The notes below the pieces were generated by a model, which saw only the letters and a list, made by a program, of their open reading frames with translations, ran no database searches and was not told where the DNA came from. Below, piece by piece: positions 61,211 through 64,000 of a DNA stretch of 64,000 nt (the stretch's first letter is position 1; each line of letters opens with the position of its first letter). Source of the DNA: Paraplanobispora takensis (GTDB lineage Bacteria; Actinomycetota; Actinomycetes; Streptosporangiales; Streptosporangiaceae); the NCBI RefSeq assembly GCF_016863195.1, contig NZ_BOOK01000001.1, forward strand, positions 248,001 through 312,000. Direction: 5' to 3'. The position numbers and the translations under genes were made by a program.

Positions 61211-61429
61211 TCAGGAGATCACTCCGTCGAAGCGTTCTCCCTGGTCCCGGAGCTGCTCGCGCAGTCCATCGGGGTCGTCCGCGTCGATGGTCATCGCGCA
61301 GCCGGCCTCACGCTGGGCAGGACTCAGCGGGTGGTGGCGGGTGGCCCACCACCGCCCCGCGTCGCTCCGCCAGATCGTCCAGTCGGGAAACTCCCGGGCT
61401 ATGTCCGCCAGATGCCGGTCGAAAGACAT
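61211..61429 (-). CDS. small protein downstream of a GntR regulator
   Basis: A 72-residue protein starting at ATG 61429 with GGAAGG seven bases upstream. It reads SFDRHLADIAREFPDWTIWR, then GRWWATRHHPL, then DDPDGLREQLRDQGERFDG. Proteins like this (short, WTIW and RWWATR motifs) occur next to GntR regulators in Streptosporangiales; function unknown. The extension to 61474 is less likely. It follows the GntR gene in the same direction after 126 bases. Confidence 0.65.
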   Translation of the reverse strand: MSFDRHLADIAREFPDWTIWRSDAGRWWATRHHPLSPAQREAGCAMTIDADDPDGLREQLRDQGERFDGVIS

Positions 61430-61518
61430 CCATGCACCTTCCCCGCGCCCAGGATCGCCGCTGTGACGTTCCATCTCCGACGGTGAGGCACCTCTCTAGA
61501 GAAATCAATGATCGCAAG

Positions 61519-61550
61519 GGTCAGGTCAACCTATCGGTTGACGGATGACC
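61519..61550. promoter_or_regulatory. nested palindrome between GntR and the small gene
   Basis: GTCAACC-TATC-GGTTGAC (61525-61542) is a perfect 7-bp inverted repeat nested in a second one (GGTCA at 61519-61523, TGACC at 61546-61550). It may be an operator for the GntR protein upstream of the small gene. Confidence 0.5.
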
Positions 61551-61555
61551 TTGAT

Positions 61556-62308
61556 CTATGCGTCGAAATCGTATTGGAGTACATATGACGCGGCGTCAAG
61601 GATCATCTCGTTGACCTCCACGGGCACCCCGGCCGCGCTGTAGGCGGTCCTCATGATCACAATGACCGGGGTGCCGGCCGGGAGGTCGAGCAGGTCGGTC
61701 TCGAGCGGGTGGGGCATGCGGGCGCGCAGTTCCTCGGTGAACCTGACCGGGCCGTGGCCGAGGTCGCCCAGGCGCGCGTAGACGCCGCCGGGGCCGGTGT
61801 CCTCGCGCAGGATCGGGGTGCCCTCGACCAGCGCCGCGGGGAAATGGGAGGCCGACAGCTGCACCGGCCGCCCGTCCACCGAGTACCGGCGCCGCCGCAC
61901 CCAGACCTCGGCGGTGCCCAGCACGCGGGCGATGTCGTTCTCGGCGGGCTCCCTGTCGATGTGAACCTCGTCCACGGTGTACGACCGGCCCCTGGTGTCG
62001 GCGTCCCAGATGGCCTGTCCCTGTCCCCAGTGCCCGTGCGAAAGGCGGCGTGAGCCGTGCCGTCGCAGGGGGCGGAACTGCCGCACGTAGACCCCCGAAC
62101 CGCGCTTGGGTACGGCCAGCCCTTCGTTGATGAGTACCGAGAGTGCCTGTCTGGCGGTCGCACGGGCCACGCCGTACTGCGCCATGAGGGCGTTCTCGCC
62201 CGGGAGCCGATCCCCGTCACGGAGCTCGCCGGACAGGATCGCTTCGCGGAGCCCGTCGGCGATGCGCCGGTAGATCGGGGTCTCGGGAGGTACCGGGGAT
62301 TGCTGCAC
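61556..62308 (-). CDS. GntR-family (HutC/UTRA) transcriptional regulator
   Basis: The 250-residue regulator has a winged helix (IYRRIADGLREAILSGELRDGDRLPGE-like region near 12-38 and RATARQALSVLINEGL) and a C-terminal UTRA ligand domain ending VEVNEMILDAASYVLQYDF. UTRA domains bind small sugars, amino-acid derivatives or phosphonates; the ligand here is unknown. The start is GTG 62308, with GAGG about ten bases upstream. It is followed by a small gene with a palindromic site between them. Confidence 0.9.
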   Translation of the reverse strand: MQQSPVPPETPIYRRIADGLREAILSGELRDGDRLPGENALMAQYGVARATARQALSVLINEGLAVPKRGSGVYVRQFRPLRRHGSRRLSHGHWGQGQAIWDADTRGRSYTVDEVHIDREPAENDIARVLGTAEVWVRRRRYSVDGRPVQLSASHFPAALVEGTPILREDTGPGGVYARLGDLGHGPVRFTEELRARMPHPLETDLLDLPAGTPVIVIMRTAYSAAGVPVEVNEMILDAASYVLQYDFDA

Positions 62309-62482
62309 GTTTGATCACCCTCTGTCACCAACCGGGTTTGGCGTCTCCAGAGAACTTGCCCCGCCTTGTCCACGATCGCACAGATAACAGAGGTTGGTCC
62401 CGTGCTTCTTTTGAGCGGATCGTGCCCTTGTGGTGATCTCCGGGAGTTTTCTCAGACCGTTACCGTGGAACGATCCGAGCCG

Positions 62483-62998
62483 CTATTGGGAGGCCCACCA
62501 CCGGCGCGTGACGACCGCCGCGAACACGGCCCCCGCGGTGTTGAGGATGACGTCGTCGACCGAGCTGACCCTGCCGAGGTCGAGGCCGTACTGCAGGAGC
62601 TCGACGGCGAGGGAGGCCGCCGCCGCCACGCCCGCGACCGCGGTGAGCGAGGCGAAGCGCGGTGAGCGGACCGGGAGCATCGCCCCGAGTGCCGCGAAGA
62701 CCAGGAGATTGCCTCCGACCTGCACGAACGCCGCTCCCGGCGGCATCAGGACGACCTGCCGGACCAGATCGGCCAGCGGGACGAGGTTCACTCCGGGCGC
62801 GTTCGCGGGGGTGAGGATCATCCAGATCCAGGGGGCGGTCCCGGTCACGATGGCCACGTCGGCGACGGCGGTGCGGCGGGGGGAGGGGTGACCGCCGCGG
62901 GCCCGGTGGCGGGCGAGGAGGAAGGCGGCCGACAGGGCCGGTGGGACGGCCAGCAGCGCCGCGACGACGACCGGTCCCCATGTCTGCCACGCCTGCTG
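62483..62998 (-). CDS. VanZ-family membrane protein
   Basis: The 171-residue product has four to five membrane helices and the VanZ signature at the end: LGRVSSVDDVILNTAGAVFAAVV. VanZ proteins are linked to teicoplanin resistance and envelope lipid handling; no van genes are nearby. The start was set at GTG 62998 (GGGAGG about 12 bases upstream); the ORF extends further but loses family resemblance. Start is uncertain. Confidence 0.8.
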   Translation of the reverse strand, partial: QQAWQTWGPVVVAALLAVPPALSAAFLLARHRARGGHPSPRRTAVADVAIVTGTAPWIWMILTPANAPGVNLVPLADLVRQVVLMPPGAAFVQVGGNLLVFAALGAMLPVRSPRFASLTAVAGVAAAASLAVELLQYGLDLGRVSSVDDVILNTAGAVFAAVVTRRWWASQ

Positions 62999-63352
62999 CA
63001 CAGCCCCATGATGCCTCCCGGGATGACCGGATCGGGCGGTGCGCCGGTCGTACGGAGGTACGGGAAGGTGACCTTCAGGAAAGGTCCCGCGAGGGCGGGG
63101 AAGACCACCGGAACGCGGCCCGGACCGCCCCGGCGCCGGAGGGGGAGCGTTCCACCGGCGCGCGAGGCCGTCCCGCCCGTGGCTCTGCGTGATCACGCTC
63201 CGGCCCGCGGTTCCCCGCCGTCGTGTGCGGGTTCCCCGCGATCACCCCGGGGGGACATCGGCCGTACGTCACCCCGGGGTTGTTGCCCACCCGGTGCCCG
63301 CGGATCTATACCCGTATATAGCAGTCCGGAATGTCCTGCCCGAGGAGGCGCC
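62999..63352. other. intergenic region with an operator-like palindrome
   Basis: No gene is supported between vanZ and the aldehyde dehydrogenase gene. The only structured element is the TATAC-CC-GTATA palindrome near the right end (63307-63318). Confidence 0.5.
63307..63318 (+). promoter_or_regulatory. palindrome upstream of the aldehyde dehydrogenase gene
   Basis: TATAC-CC-GTATA is a perfect inverted repeat 34 bases before GTG 63353, in a place where a repressor would block transcription. Confidence 0.4.
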
Positions 63353-64000
63353 GTGCCCGACCCGGTGACCCACTTCATCGGCGGGGCGCCGGTCGCGCTC
63401 GGCCCGACGTTCGCCGCGTGCGACCCGGTGACCGGCCGTGAGGTCCGCAGGGTCCACGAGGCGGACAGGTCCGTCGTCGACCGCGCCGTCGCCGCCGCCC
63501 GTGCGGCCCTGCCCGGCTGGGCGGCGCTGCCGGTGGCCGAGCGGGCCGCCTGGACGCGCCGGCTCGGCGACGCGATCGAGGAGCGGTTCGAGGACCTGGT
63601 CGCCGCCGAGATCGCCGACACCGGCAAGTCGATCACGCAGACCCGAACGCTGGACATCCCGCGCGGCGCGGCCAACTTCCGGGCCTTCGCCGAGATCGCG
63701 GCGCAGCGCCCGGAGAGCGCCTTCCACCTCAAGGACGCGCTGAGCTACACCGTCCGCCGGCCGCTCGGCGTGGTCGCGGTCATCGTGCCGTGGAACCTGC
63801 CCTTCCTGCTGGCGACCTGGAAGCTCGGCCCCTGCCTGGTGGCGGGCAACACCGTGGTGGCAAAGCCGTCGGAGCACACGCCGGGCTCACTGGCCGTGCT
63901 GGCGGAGATCGCCGCCTCGATCGGGCTCCCGCCGGGCGTCCTCAACGTCGTCAACGGCTTCGGCACCGGCTCGACCGGTCAGTTCCTGGTCGAGCATCCG
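63353..64000 (+). CDS. aldehyde dehydrogenase, 3' end outside window
   Basis: The first 216 codons of a NAD(P)-dependent aldehyde dehydrogenase are visible and the frame runs off the right edge. It has the family start (THFIGGAPVALG, then DPVTGREVRRV), RAALPGWAALPVAERAAW, TGKSITQTRTLDIPRGAANFR-like blocks and the cofactor loop VIVPWNLPFLLATWKLGPCLVAGNTVVAKPSEHTP. It resembles the hydroxymuconic semialdehyde/betaine aldehyde dehydrogenase group, but the catalytic Cys lies beyond the window. GAGGAGG precedes GTG 63353. Confidence 0.9.
   Translation, partial: MPDPVTHFIGGAPVALGPTFAACDPVTGREVRRVHEADRSVVDRAVAAARAALPGWAALPVAERAAWTRRLGDAIEERFEDLVAAEIADTGKSITQTRTLDIPRGAANFRAFAEIAAQRPESAFHLKDALSYTVRRPLGVVAVIVPWNLPFLLATWKLGPCLVAGNTVVAKPSEHTPGSLAVLAEIAASIGLPPGVLNVVNGFGTGSTGQFLVEHP

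Overview
This window is chromosomal DNA from a high-GC actinomycete. The best guess is a member of the Streptosporangiales (Streptosporangium/Nonomuraea-like). Evidence is the very high GC with strong third-position GC bias, many GTG starts, and actinobacterial gene orders: ppa/dacB/metalloprotease/tilS/hpt/ftsH/folE-P-B-K, panC-panD-nadB-nadC-coaX-lysS, lsr2/clpC, and radA-disA. No transposase, integrase, phage gene, CRISPR array, rRNA or tRNA was seen, so this looks like core chromosome with small lineage-specific insertions and one deletion scar.

Layout. 1-6.6 kb: end of a CGNR zinc-finger gene, a short HEPN-like protein, an ABC-F ATPase, a lipoprotein, a sigma factor fused to an anti-sigma-like zinc motif, a membrane segment and a Pro/Thr-rich tail, and a secreted NlpC/P60 hydrolase. 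6.6-17 kb: ppa and divergent dacB, a zinc metalloprotease, tilS, hpt, ftsH, and the folate operon folE/folP/NTF2-like/folB/folK/DUF3180. 17-23 kb: an orphan nuoD paralogue, a class V aminotransferase behind a SAM-IV riboswitch, a TerC-family protein, a P450 and a MidA-type methyltransferase. 23.4-31 kb: pantothenate and NAD genes (DUF2520 protein, panC, panD, a fused nadB-nadC ORF, coaX) and lysS. 31-40 kb: a tiny LuxR-type HTH protein, a second NlpC/P60 hydrolase behind a c-di-AMP riboswitch, an ArgA-type acetyltransferase, two RDD membrane proteins (one with 26 YGQQ repeats), a 47-residue membrane protein, lsr2 and clpC. 40-49.5 kb: an EboE-like protein, mutY, argG, a large inverted repeat, disA, radA, two gene remnants sharing one junction, and a trxA/merR pair. 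49.7-64 kb: PAP2 phosphatase, methyltransferase, isomerase/TetR/EtfD-like cluster, glycosyltransferase pair, CsoR, gamma carbonic anhydrase, a DivIVA-like coiled-coil protein, GntR regulator, VanZ protein and the start of an aldehyde dehydrogenase.

Functional links. DisA makes c-di-AMP, and the ligand-binding RNA for c-di-AMP sits in front of a cell-wall hydrolase 12 kb away. PanC, PanD and CoaX serve CoA synthesis, and NadB-NadC serves NAD synthesis. The fol genes form one translationally coupled operon. The MidA homologue NDUFAF7 methylates the NuoD homologue in mitochondria, and both gene types occur here 4 kb apart. Starts were corrected by Shine-Dalgarno position. At least 11 genes instead have a TANNNT element 6-8 nt before the start codon, which suggests leaderless transcripts. 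All functions are from reading the sequence; no database search was run.
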